Assembly (NCBI RefSeq): GCF_018069625.1
Contig: NZ_CP072941.1
Location: 4,340,001 to 4,404,000, forward strand
Reading direction: 5' to 3'
Source of the DNA: Streptomyces yatensis
Lineage (GTDB): Bacteria > Actinomycetota > Actinomycetes > Streptomycetales > Streptomycetaceae
Length of the DNA: 64,000 bases
Made by a program: the position numbers and the translations under genes. The notes under the pieces were generated by a model. The model was not told the DNA's origin. It searched no databases and worked only from the letters and a program-made list of their open reading frames with translations. Below, in pieces: positions 27,067 through 35,700 of this stretch (the first letter of the stretch is position 1; every line of letters begins with the position of its first letter).

Positions 27067-28226
27067 GACAGGTCACCCGCCGCAACAACCAGTGGTGCCA
27101 GCCTGGCCACCAGCTCGGGAACCTCTGCGATCAGGCCGCGTAACCTCTTGAGCGCCATGGTCGCTCTCATGGAGGATTCGGGAGTGTTCTCCCCCGCTGC
27201 CCGTCGGGCAAAGCCCAGCTCGGCCAGTGCCTCTCGGTAGGTGTCGTCGTCGAGGGCGCTCTCGGCGTGGTGACGCTTCAGGTGCGCGTGGAAACCGTTT
27301 AGTTCGGCGACCAGGTCCGCCGGACTGGTCACCTTCGGGTCCGCGTTCAAATAGACGCGGCTCTCCTTGACCGAGCCGGCCATGATGCCAACAGTGCTGT
27401 TATGGGCGGTGTTGCTGACGTGGCCTTTGGGTTTGTCGGCCGTATGGGCCTTGTCTGCCTGGGACATTGCTATCTGCGCCTGCTCTCCCACCAGTTCCAC
27501 GGCCAGTCGGGTGGCGAATGCCGCCGCGTTCGCCGCGGCTCGTGGTTGCCAGTTACGGTCCTTCGCGCTGCTCTTCGTACCGTCCGCTCGGTCGCTGATT
27601 CCCCGGATGATGGCCACCGGCGCCCCGCTGAGATGACCGGCCTGCGCCACACCGGCGGCCTCCATCTCGATCGCGAGCGCGTCGTTGTAGTGCTGCCGGA
27701 TCCACCGGGCCTCGGCCGAGATCTTCGAGTTCTGTACGACCTCGCCGGCGGCGATCGCACCGAAGCGCACCTGCGGGGCGCGCCCATGACCGGGCGTGTC
27801 GTCGGCCCAGTCGTCCACGCGCGCCAGATGCGAGCCGAGCTGGCTGATGGCGTGCGCCGCCTCCCACACCCGGGGACGGGCCTTGAGTCCGTCGTCCTCG
27901 CTGGTCCCGCCGTGGTAGGCGTACACGTGTGTCGCCATCACCACATCGCCCAGCCTGGCGCTGTCCCACAGGGCACCGGCAACGCCGACGAACAACACGG
28001 CCACCGGTGAGAACTCCTGTATCGCGCGCTCAGCGATCACCGCGGCGGCATGATTCCCTTTGTTCGTCAGACCGAGTGCGACACGACATGAGGTGCCCGG
28101 CACGGTTCCCACCTCGAACCGCGTCCCACGCTCATGACGGTGCACCTGTGGACCGGCTAGTTTCCGACGCACGGCCTGGTACTCGAGATTGAGGGCGGTG
28201 AGAATCACCACCAGGTCTTTCGACAT
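27063..28226 (-). CDS. PNP/MTA-type nucleosidase with C-terminal amyloid-like motif
   Basis: A 387-aa protein. Residues 1-250 are a purine nucleosidase/phosphorylase domain (PNP_UDP_1, MTA/SAH-nucleosidase-like): ILTALNLEYQAV at the start, FVGVAGAL near 79, AIEMEAAGVAQ near 185 (ribose-binding Glu pair) and IIRGISDRAD near 206 with the catalytic Asp. Residues 272-293 repeat the motif found at the N-terminus of the adjacent membrane protein, and ~300-387 is helical. Such domains occur as effectors in bacterial immune systems, where some cleave ATP at the N-glycosidic bond; a housekeeping MTAN would be ~230 aa and would lack the tail. Its ATG follows the Nudix stop directly, with GGAAGGGAAA before it. 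Confidence 0.83.
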   Translation of the reverse strand: MSKDLVVILTALNLEYQAVRRKLAGPQVHRHERGTRFEVGTVPGTSCRVALGLTNKGNHAAAVIAERAIQEFSPVAVLFVGVAGALWDSARLGDVVMATHVYAYHGGTSEDDGLKARPRVWEAAHAISQLGSHLARVDDWADDTPGHGRAPQVRFGAIAAGEVVQNSKISAEARWIRQHYNDALAIEMEAAGVAQAGHLSGAPVAIIRGISDRADGTKSSAKDRNWQPRAAANAAAFATRLAVELVGEQAQIAMSQADKAHTADKPKGHVSNTAHNSTVGIMAGSVKESRVYLNADPKVTSPADLVAELNGFHAHLKRHHAESALDDDTYREALAELGFARRAAGENTPESSMRATMALKRLRGLIAEVPELVARLAPLVVAAGDLS

Positions 28227-28970
28227 CTATTTCCCTTCCTCTCTCGTGTCCTCTTCCGTCGTGGACGGCACGGGTCGGATCAGCGGCGGAAACAACACCG
28301 CCTTCGGCCCGGCCCGGTACAGACGCGCGGGCCGTCCCCCCGTGGTCCTGCGTCCCGGCCCGACGGGGATGATGAATCCCTTTGCGGCCTGGACTTTTCG
28401 GTAGAAATTACGGGTGTCGAGCTCGGTTCCCCAAACCGCCTCGTACACCTGCTGCAACTCGACGATGGTGAAGACTTCTCCGCAGAATGCCGTGGCCAGC
28501 GCCGAGAATTCGAGCTTGGTACGCGCGCGCTCGATTCCCTCCGTCACAATTCGGTGGTGGTCGAAGGCCAGTTCCACCTCACCGGACAGGACGGCTTCCG
28601 CGGGAACCCACGCGGCGTCCATGGCATCCGTTCCCGCGACCGGTTCGGGGAGTCCCGGCGCGATAGCCAAGTGGGCCACGGAAACCACTCGCCCCCGTGG
28701 ATCACGTCCCGCGTCCCCATAGGTGCCCAACTGTTCAAGATGCACCAACCCGGCAACCAGAGCGGTTTCCTCACGCAACTCACGGTGGGCGGCGTCCAGG
28801 ATCTCCTCACCGGCGTGATTGAGGAATCCGCCAGGCAGAGCCAGCATTCCCTGAAAAGGATCTTCGCCCCGCTCCACGAGCAGTACACACAGTTGCCCCT
28901 CACGCAGCGTCAGGATCACAAGATCGACAGTCAGCAGCACGGGCGGGGGTGTCCATACGTCAACTTGCAT
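28227..28970 (-). CDS. Nudix protein with winged-helix C-terminus (NrtR-like)
   Basis: A 247-aa protein. The N-terminal Nudix fold has LPGGFLNHAGEEILDAAHREL followed by REETAL, one residue longer between the first Gly and Glu than the strict Nudix box, as in some NrtR proteins. The C-terminal ~80 residues (FTIVELQQVYEAVWGTELDTRNFYRKV) form the winged helix of NrtR regulators, which bind ADP-ribose and control NAD metabolism. It is first in the operon with the nucleosidase and membrane protein. It may both sense a nucleotide signal and regulate the operon. Two AAGTGA direct repeats lie at about 28985-29005 before its start. Confidence 0.82.
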   Translation of the reverse strand: MQVDVWTPPPVLLTVDLVILTLREGQLCVLLVERGEDPFQGMLALPGGFLNHAGEEILDAAHRELREETALVAGLVHLEQLGTYGDAGRDPRGRVVSVAHLAIAPGLPEPVAGTDAMDAAWVPAEAVLSGEVELAFDHHRIVTEGIERARTKLEFSALATAFCGEVFTIVELQQVYEAVWGTELDTRNFYRKVQAAKGFIIPVGPGRRTTGGRPARLYRAGPKAVLFPPLIRPVPSTTEEDTREEGK

Positions 28971-29372
28971 GCCCGCTACGGTACTTCACTTCCTGTCACT
29001 TTAACAAGAAGGGGTCCCGCGGAGGTCCTGGCGCTGCACCGCGGAGGCGCTCCGAGCGGTCACCTCGTTGCTCCGCAGCCAGGCGTGGGCCGATCGTGGC
29101 CTGCTGGATCGGTGTTGCCTCGAAGCGTTCGGGAACGGGTACTTGCGCTCCAGGAGAGCGTGAACGGCTGCCTGGACTGACGGTCAGGCGGACGGAGGCG
29201 TGTCCCGTCGGTGAGACAGAAAAAGTCGATGTCCTCGCCCGCCGCCAGGCGGACCGACGTTGCGCAATACCGCTTCGTCTTCCGTCGCCGGCCGGCTCCT
29301 CCCTCCGGGCTCGTTTTTGCAGTGCCGCAAGAAAGCGTGCAGGACCGCAAGGCCGCACCTGAGGATCGCGGC
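28971..29372. other. Intergenic region, no convincing gene
   Basis: 402 bp between the divergent Nudix operon and the hydrolase gene. The first 35 bp is AT-rich with AAGTGA direct repeats and probably holds the operon promoter. Between ~29000 and 29200 one minus-strand frame reads a protein-like string (AAVHALLERKYPFP), but it is too short and unbounded to call. Confidence 0.4.
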
Positions 29373-30440
29373 ATGAACCTGACTCGACACCACAGGCGCC
29401 CTCCCCGGCGGCGCCTCCTCCTCGGAGCCGGTGCGCTGGCCCTCTCGCTCGCCGTGGGCGGTACTGCCGGGTGCGATGGGCACGACGGGGCCATCGCATC
29501 AGCTCCCGCTACCGTCTCGGCGGCCGGGCCGGCGGCGGCGTATGACGCCGCGACGAGGCATGACGCGGAGTTCAACGCGACGTTCAAGCACAAGTTCTCG
29601 ACCGTCCGCGGGGTGCGCATGCACTACGTCACCGGCGGTAAGGGACCGGCGCTGGTGCTGCTGCACGGCTGGCCGCAGACGTGGTACGAATGGCGGAAGA
29701 TCATGCCGGCTCTCGCCGAGAAGCACACCGTCTACGCTCTCGATCTCCCCGGCCTCGGCGACAGCAAGGGAAGCCCGGAGAGCTTCGACAAAAAGACCCT
29801 GGCACGTTATGTCCACGGTCTTCTGCGTGACCGGATCGGACTCGACACGTTCGACCTGGTCGCACACGACCTCGGCGGGGGCGTCGGATTCCAGTACGTC
29901 TCGCAGTTCCCCGGACAGGTGAACTCCTACGTGCACATGGACTATCCGGTCCCCGGACGGAGGCTTCCCGCCGCGCGGTACCGGACCTTCTCCTGGCACA
30001 TGGCCTTCAACAGTCAGCAGGCGATCCCCGAGAAACTCGTCGACAATCCGAGCGACGTGCGCGAGTACCTCACGGCGTTCTATCCACAAGTCGCCTACGG
30101 CGGAGCGTCATTCGGCGGAAGGAGGACACGGTCCCCCTTCACCGAGGCGGAAATCAACGAGTACGTCCGCACCTACAGCCGCCCGGACGTACTGCACGCG
30201 GGATTCGAGCTCTACCGAAGCCTGGACAAGGACGAGCGTGACAACATCGCGGCCGCCCGTATCAACACCCCCACCCTCCTCCTCACCGCGACCGGCTCAC
30301 TCACCTCCACCCGGCCCACCCTGACGCCGACGCTGCGCAACATCACCCGCGCGGTCGAGATTCCCAGGTCGGGCCACTGGCTCGCGGAAGAAAACCCCGA
30401 GGCCGTAGCGCGTGAGATCCTCTCGTTCATCTGGAAGTGA
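29373..30440 (+). CDS. Exported alpha/beta hydrolase, epoxide hydrolase-like
   Basis: A 355-aa protein with a Tat-like lipoprotein signal: RRRLLLGAGALALSLAVGG, then TAGC with a possible lipidated Cys near residue 34. The alpha/beta hydrolase core has the oxyanion motif LLHGWPQTWYEW and an aspartate nucleophile in AHDLGGG, where serine hydrolases have Ser. SGHWLAEE near the end carries the catalytic His. Asp as nucleophile places it with epoxide hydrolases and dehalogenases. The ATG at 29373 begins the signal peptide; the frame is open earlier but has no other good start. The outside location is unusual for this class. Confidence 0.82.
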   Translation: MNLTRHHRRPPRRRLLLGAGALALSLAVGGTAGCDGHDGAIASAPATVSAAGPAAAYDAATRHDAEFNATFKHKFSTVRGVRMHYVTGGKGPALVLLHGWPQTWYEWRKIMPALAEKHTVYALDLPGLGDSKGSPESFDKKTLARYVHGLLRDRIGLDTFDLVAHDLGGGVGFQYVSQFPGQVNSYVHMDYPVPGRRLPAARYRTFSWHMAFNSQQAIPEKLVDNPSDVREYLTAFYPQVAYGGASFGGRRTRSPFTEAEINEYVRTYSRPDVLHAGFELYRSLDKDERDNIAAARINTPTLLLTATGSLTSTRPTLTPTLRNITRAVEIPRSGHWLAEENPEAVAREILSFIWK

Positions 30441-30589
30441 CGCCGCGAAAGACCACGGCAGGCGACGCGGCGGCGCCCGGTGCCCGGTGCCACTGTGCAT
30501 GAAACCGGCGCCTGTTCAGCGGCACATGGGCGTCTCCTGGACCGGTGCGGGCCGCAGCTTCTCCAGGAGTTCGGACCGCCGCCGGTGGG

Positions 30590-30830
30590 TCAGCGTCTCC
30601 TCATGGGAGAGTCGACCTCGTACTCGTCCTTGTAGTCCATGAGCTTGTAGAGGTTGCGGGCCACCGCCTCGGTGACCGCGGTGGAGGCCGGCTCGTGGCG
30701 GCGGACTCGCTCGACGAACCGCGCGCACTTCCCCGCGTATCACTCGTCCTGGTACGCGACGAGGCCCGGCACCTGGATGTCCGGCAGACGTGCCAGTGTG
30801 GAGCCGGGCTCCGCGCCGACCATCGCCCGC
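30590..30830 (-). pseudogene. Debris of an indolepyruvate ferredoxin oxidoreductase gene
   Basis: One minus-strand frame reads FVERVRRHEP, TEAVARNLYKLM and YKDEYEV, which is the C-terminal signature of the large indolepyruvate:ferredoxin oxidoreductase (normally ~1100 aa). A TGA at 30738-30740 interrupts the frame just before YAGKCARFVERV, and nothing else of the enzyme is found. The rest of 30441-31047 has no gene I can support. This is a decayed fragment, not a working gene. Confidence 0.6.
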
Positions 30831-31047
30831 ACCCGCGCGGAGGCCCGGTGAACCCGCCTGACGGTGGCCATAGCCGTGGCCGCCGGGCCGGGCGTGGCGG
30901 CGGCACGCCTCGGGGTGGTCGGACCGCAGCGCGTCTCGATGTCCGGACGGCCTCCGGCACGGCGTGACGCGCCCGCCGGTATCCCGGTCAGGTGCGCGGC
31001 GGTACCCCGATTCAGATGCGCGGCGGTCGGCCCGTCACCCGTGCGCA

Positions 31048-31521
31048 TCAGCGTGAACGATCCGCCTCACCCTCAGCGAGGGACTCCGTCAGACGCTCCA
31101 GGCGCATGGCGAAGGCGGCGGCCTCACCCGGCGGCCACGTCGCCATCTCCTCGGCCAGAACGGCTTCCAGCGCCCCTCGCAGCGCCGCGACCGCCCGCTC
31201 CCCCGCATCGGTGAGGATCAGCCTGGTGGCACGGGCATCGGCGGGGTCCGGGCGACGGTCGATCAGCCCGGCCTGCTGCAATCGGGTCGCGTAGCGGGTG
31301 GTCACGGTGCGGTCCATCCCGATCGCCTCCGCGAGCTTGGTGGCGGTGACGGGCCCCACCCGGTCGAGCCCGGACAACACCGGGTAGGTCGTGGCGTCCA
31401 CGCCCTCCACCCCGGAGGTCAACCGGCTGTAGAGCCCGGCACGAGTGGCCCTCTGGGTCAGCGCCCCGATGGCCGCGGCCACGCGGGCGGCGGACGTGTG
31501 GTCACGTGTCGTATCACTCAC
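31048..31521 (-). CDS. MarR-family transcriptional regulator
   Basis: A 157-aa MarR regulator with winged helix GPVTATKLAEAIGMDRTVTTRYATRLQQAGLI (residues ~56-88) and wing DRRPDPADARATRLILTDAG. The GTG at 31521 has no clear ribosome-binding site, so the message may be leaderless. It is divergent from a small gene, with two copies of one palindrome in the 90-bp gap, so it very likely controls both genes. Confidence 0.88.
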   Translation of the reverse strand: MSDTTRDHTSAARVAAAIGALTQRATRAGLYSRLTSGVEGVDATTYPVLSGLDRVGPVTATKLAEAIGMDRTVTTRYATRLQQAGLIDRRPDPADARATRLILTDAGERAVAALRGALEAVLAEEMATWPPGEAAAFAMRLERLTESLAEGEADRSR

Positions 31522-31532
31522 CCCTCGATGGT

Positions 31533-31587
31533 ACGTGCAAAAAACACGGAGTCCTGGTAGCGTTCCATATACGTGCAGAAAGCACGT
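31533..31587. promoter_or_regulatory. Two MarR operator candidates
   Basis: ACGTGC-N5-GCACGT (31571-31587) is a perfect palindrome. ACGTGCAAAAAACACG (31533-31548) is a slightly degenerate second copy 38 bp away. Both have an A-rich centre. Together they cover the divergent promoters of the MarR gene and the 96-aa gene. Confidence 0.75.
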
Positions 31588-31611
31588 TCATTCAACACGC
31601 AGGAGATGGCC

Positions 31612-31902
31612 ATGTCGCACTCGCCTTCGCAGCCGCACCAGCCCGTCGTTCGCCCCGAGGACGTCCTGCCCGCGGGCGTCGACTCGACCGCGATCAATGG
31701 GAAGACCGTCCGCAAGGGTTCGGTGGCCGCGTTCGTCAGCAATGCCATACGCCTCAACGACCTCACCGAGGGCACCCCCGAGTACACGGCCGTCGTCGCA
31801 CAGATGCGGGAACTCACCCCCGCCCTGCGCACCATCGGCCTCTTCGAGGTCTTCCAACCCCTCTCCCCCGAAGTGGAACGGATCCTCTCCGAGGTCGCCT
31901 AG
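31612..31902 (+). CDS. 96-aa protein of unknown function, MarR-linked
   Basis: A small soluble protein with a His/Pro/Gln-rich start and a helical body (GKTVRKGSVAAFVSNAIRLNDL, then ELTPALRTIGLFEVF). I do not recognise the family. AGGAG six bases upstream makes the ATG at 31612 the best start; the ATG at 31606 lies inside that signal. It is divergent from the MarR gene and is its probable target. It ends at the terminator at 31926-31956. Confidence 0.72.
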   Translation: MSHSPSQPHQPVVRPEDVLPAGVDSTAINGKTVRKGSVAAFVSNAIRLNDLTEGTPEYTAVVAQMRELTPALRTIGLFEVFQPLSPEVERILSEVA

Positions 31903-31925
31903 CACGGCGCAGGCGACCGGGCCGA

Positions 31926-31956
31926 ACGCCCCCACGATCGCGGATCGTGGGGGCGT
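31926..31956. terminator. Terminator, near-copy of the tRNA-Arg terminator
   Basis: ACGCCCCCACGATC pairs perfectly with GATCGTGGGGGCGT around a 3-nt loop. It serves the 96-aa gene and the convergent I36-like gene. The similarity to 24713-24758 extends beyond the hairpin on both sides. Confidence 0.88.
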
Positions 31957-31978
31957 CGGCGGCAGCTGTCCGCGCATT

Positions 31979-32377
31979 TTAATAGCAGTTCCACTCATGC
32001 GAGCCGATGAAATAGTTGCCCGCGAGATTGACCTTCTTTCCCTTGGTGACGCAGTTCCCGATCTGGCTTTCCATGCCCGGGTACCGGTAAATGTGGACCC
32101 CGAGTCCCGACGTGCCGTGGTTGTAGACCGACTTCGGATACGAGGTGTCGGCCCACGAACATTCCTCGTACCAATTGAACGAATCATCCTGCCACTTGCA
32201 GATATGGCCGGTCCCGCTGTAGCCGTCCCAGACGCAGAAGTACGAGGACGGGCAGTCGTCGCCCCAGGTGCTCGGAGCGGCATTGGCGGCTCCCGGTATG
32301 GCCAGGGTGAACGCGGCTGACACGGCCAGGGTGAAAGCAGCGGCCACGGCGAGGGTGACATGCCTGACAGGGCCCAT
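31979..32377 (-). CDS. Secreted peptidase-inhibitor I36-like protein
   Basis: A 132-aa exported protein. The signal peptide is unusual in carrying two near-repeats, VAAAFTLAV and VSAAFTLAI, before the cleavage-type AANA-AP. The mature part has six cysteines and the motif CPSSYFCVWDGYSGTG, characteristic of the I36/beta-gamma-crystallin-like family that includes the Streptomyces metalloprotease inhibitor SMPI. The ATG at 32377 has AAGGGGGA upstream. It is divergent from the type VII ATPase gene, and a GGAnnTCCC palindrome lies in the gap. Confidence 0.82.
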   Translation of the reverse strand: MGPVRHVTLAVAAAFTLAVSAAFTLAIPGAANAAPSTWGDDCPSSYFCVWDGYSGTGHICKWQDDSFNWYEECSWADTSYPKSVYNHGTSGLGVHIYRYPGMESQIGNCVTKGKKVNLAGNYFIGSHEWNCY

Positions 32378-32483
32378 GGATCCCCCTTCTGGGATGATGT
32401 CGTCTCGTTCCGATGACCCGCGGAACGCACCGACGAGTGTGCGGTCCAATCCGGCGGACCCGGCAGGGTCCGTGGCCGATTGA

Positions 32484-32501
32484 GGATTTCCCGGGACATC
32501 C
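32484..32501. promoter_or_regulatory. GGAnnTCCC/GGGAnnTCC palindrome (site A)
   Basis: The 18-mer GGATTTCCCGGGACATCC is symmetric in every position except the third-from-centre pairs. It lies between the I36-like gene and eccC. Related sites occur at 41856, 44939 and 44991. Confidence 0.6.
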
Positions 32502-32604
32502 CATCCGCTGACCTGCTGGGACGTCGCCCCGCAAGACGTACCGCCGGGATACTTCACGTGACCTTCGCTGGTATCGCGCGCCGTCCGTTCGGATTGCGTC
32601 AGAA

Positions 32605-32636
32605 GTCAAAGACTCTGCGTCCGCTGTCAATGACTC
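32605..32636. repeat. Two direct repeats 21 bp apart upstream of eccC
   Basis: GTCAAAGACTC and GTCAATGACTC start at 32605 and 32626, a spacing of two helical turns, about 70-100 bp before the eccC start. They could be activator sites. Apart from these and site A, the gap 32378-32702 shows no gene. Confidence 0.5.
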
Positions 32637-32702
32637 CTTGAGGGACGGTCCTCAGACTCGACATGCCCCTTGCGACAAGGGCCACTATGGAGGGACTGTG
32701 CC

Positions 32703-35700
32703 GTGCGGATCATCTACGCCGATGGCGAATCCGAGCGGGAGATGGAGCTGCGAATCGGCCGGCCGGACGCCACGCTGGCCGACTTGGCCGCCGCTTTGGA
32801 CGCGCCCGCGACCGGACTGAGCGTCGACGGGCGGACGGCACCGCCGGAGACGGGGCTGAGCGAATGCGGTCTCGCCCACGGGTCATGGGTGGCCCGCGCG
32901 GGCCGGGACTTCGCCAGCGGGCCGCGCGCCGCGGCCGCCGTGCTGCGGGTGGTCGGCGGGCTCGAGGCCGGGCGCAGCTTTCCGCTGAAGGTGGGCAGAA
33001 CGGTCATCGGCCGGGGCGCCGAGGCGGATGTGCGGGTCGTGGCCACGGGGGTGTCCCGACTGCATGCGGCGTTCGAGGTCGCGCCCGACGGGGCTGTGCG
33101 CGTCACCGATCTCGATACGGCCAATGGCACGGACGTCGGTGGCGAGCGCATCGCCGAGCCGGGTGTTCGGGTGCGCCCGGACGACCTGGTCTCGCTCGGC
33201 GGTGAGGTGCTGCTGCGCGTCCTGCCGCCCGACCGCCTCGGGCCCGTCCAGCGTGTCAACGCCCTCCGCGAGGTCGGTCCCGGCGGCACCCTGCCGTTCA
33301 ACCGCGCACCACGCGGTGGCCGCCCGGCCGATCCGCCTCGGATCGCCGTCCCCTCGCCCCCACCGAGCGCGGACAAGGCTCCGTTCAGCATCTCCAGCAT
33401 GCTGGGGCCGCTGGTTCTGGCCGGTGCGATCGTCGCGCTCACGCACGACGTCCGTTACGCGGCCATCGCGGCGCTCACCCCCCTGATGTTCATGGCGAAC
33501 TTCGTGGAGGAGCGGCTGCGGGGCAGATTCACCCTCCGGCGCGGGATGCGGGACCACGCGGCGCGCATCGCGGAGTTCGAACGGACCGTGGCCGCGCGCC
33601 ATGCCGCCGAGTTCCGTACCCGCCGGGACGCCCATCCCGATCCGGCGGAGGTGGTCCACCGGGCCACCGCGCCGGGGGCCGCCCTGTGGGAGCGGCGCCC
33701 GGGCGCACCGGACTTCCTCAAGACCGTCGTCGGCACGGCCGACCTGCCTTGGACGCCGTCTCTCGACGCGGATTCCTCCGGACCGGCCCCCGAGGTGGCG
33801 GACATCCTGGGCGCCCGGTGTGTGCTGCCGCAGGTGCCCGTCGTGGTCGGGGTCTCGGCCGGTGAGGCGGTGGGGTTCGAGGGCGACCGTCGGGCGGCCC
33901 TCGCCGTCGCCCGGTCCCTGCTGTGCCAGGCGCTGGTGGGGAGTGGGCCGGCCGATGTGACGCTGGCGGTGTTCGCCGACCCGGGGCGGCTGGCCGACTG
34001 GGAGTGGACGAAGTGGCTACCGCATGGCGCCGACCCGCAGTCGGGGACGTCGCGGCTGGTGGCGGTCGGCCCGGAGCAGTCCGACGCGCTGGCCCGCGGC
34101 TTGCTCGCCGCCGCGCCCAGGCGCACGGAGGACGGCACCGGGCCGGTGCTGCTGGTGGTCGTGGACGGCGCCACCCTCCTGGAGGGCCGGCCCTGCCCGC
34201 TGCGGGAGCTGCTCGCCGACCGCACCCGGCGCTGCGGGGCCATGGTGCTCACCACCCGGCTGCCCGCCCTGTGCACCTCGGTGGTCACCGCTTCGGCGGA
34301 GGGCCGTGGGCAGGTGCGTGACGTGGCCTCCGCCGAGGTGGTCCCGGATGTGCTGCTGGGCGGCATGCCCGAAGCCCAGGCGCGCGACACCGCCAGGGCG
34401 CTGGCCCGATTCGAGGACCCGGAGCTGCGGGTCGAGGGCGCGGGGCTGCCCGACCGGATCTCCCTGCTGCCGCTGCTGGACCTGGCCGCCGTCTCCGGCT
34501 CCGAGGTCGGCCGGCGGTGGAAGTCTCGGGCCCCGGCCCTGCGCGTGCGGGCCGTGCTCGGGGTCAGCGAACGCGACCTGTTCACGGTGGACTTGGATGA
34601 CGACGGTCCGCACGCCCTGATCGCCGGTACGACCGGCTCGGGCAAGAGCGAGCTGCTGCGCACCCTCATCGCGAGCATGGCCGTCGACGCCGACCCGGAG
34701 CATCTGACCTTCGCGCTGGTGGACTACAAGGGCGGTGGCGCCCTGGATGAGTGCGCCGAACTCCCGCATATCGTGGGCCTGGTCACGGACCTCGACGAGC
34801 AGCTCGGCGAGCGCGCCCTGCGCTGTCTGGACGCCGAGCTGCGCCACCGCGAACGGCTGCTGCGCGAGGTGGGCCTGAGCCACATCCGCGACTACCAGCG
34901 GCTGCGCGACACCGAGGACGCCAAGGATGCCGACATGGAGCCGATGCCCCGGCTCGCCGTGGTGATCGACGAGTTCGCCGCCCTGGTCAAGGCCCTGCCG
35001 GACTTCGTCGACTCGCTGGTGAGCATCGCACAGCGCGGACGCACCCTCGGCGTCCACCTGATCATGGCCACCCAGCGGCCCGCCGGCTCGGTCAACGACG
35101 CCATCAAGAACAACGTCAAGCTCCGTATCGCGCTGCGTCTGGAGAGCGGCGAGGACTCGCAGGACGTCATCGACAGTCCGGCGGCCGCCGGAATCGGCAC
35201 CCGCCAATGGGGACGCGCCTACTACCGGCTCAGCGCGCGCGAGGTGCTTCCGGTGCAGACCGCGCTGTCCAGCGGGGTCACCCCGCAGGCGGCGGTGACC
35301 GCCCCGGTGACCATCGCACCGTTCATCCTGGGCATGCCGGTACTGACCGCGGCCAACGACGGCGCCGAGGGCGAGACCGATCTACGACGGCTGGTCACGG
35401 CCGCGCGCAAGGCCGCCGACCTGTCCGGATTCGCCCCGCCCCGGCGGCCCTGGCCTGATCCGCTGCCCGATGTCCTGCACCGCGCGGACCTCCCCGCGGT
35501 CGCCGAACGGGGCCTGCACACCGAGGCCGCCGGCCTGCCCTCCTGGGCGCTCGCCGACGACCCCGACCAGCAGCGGCAATACGCGGTCGGATGGGACCCG
35601 GCCGCCGGGAACGTCGTGCTCTACGGGGGCGGCGGCTCGGGCACCTCCACCGCCCTGGCCGCGCTCGCCCTGGCCGTCGCCGGCTCCTGCCCGCCCGACC

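Noticed and set aside
28996..29620. Minus-strand frames opposite the hydrolase signal region
   Set aside because: No start with a ribosome-binding site, no recognisable domain, and they lie antisense to a convincing exported hydrolase.
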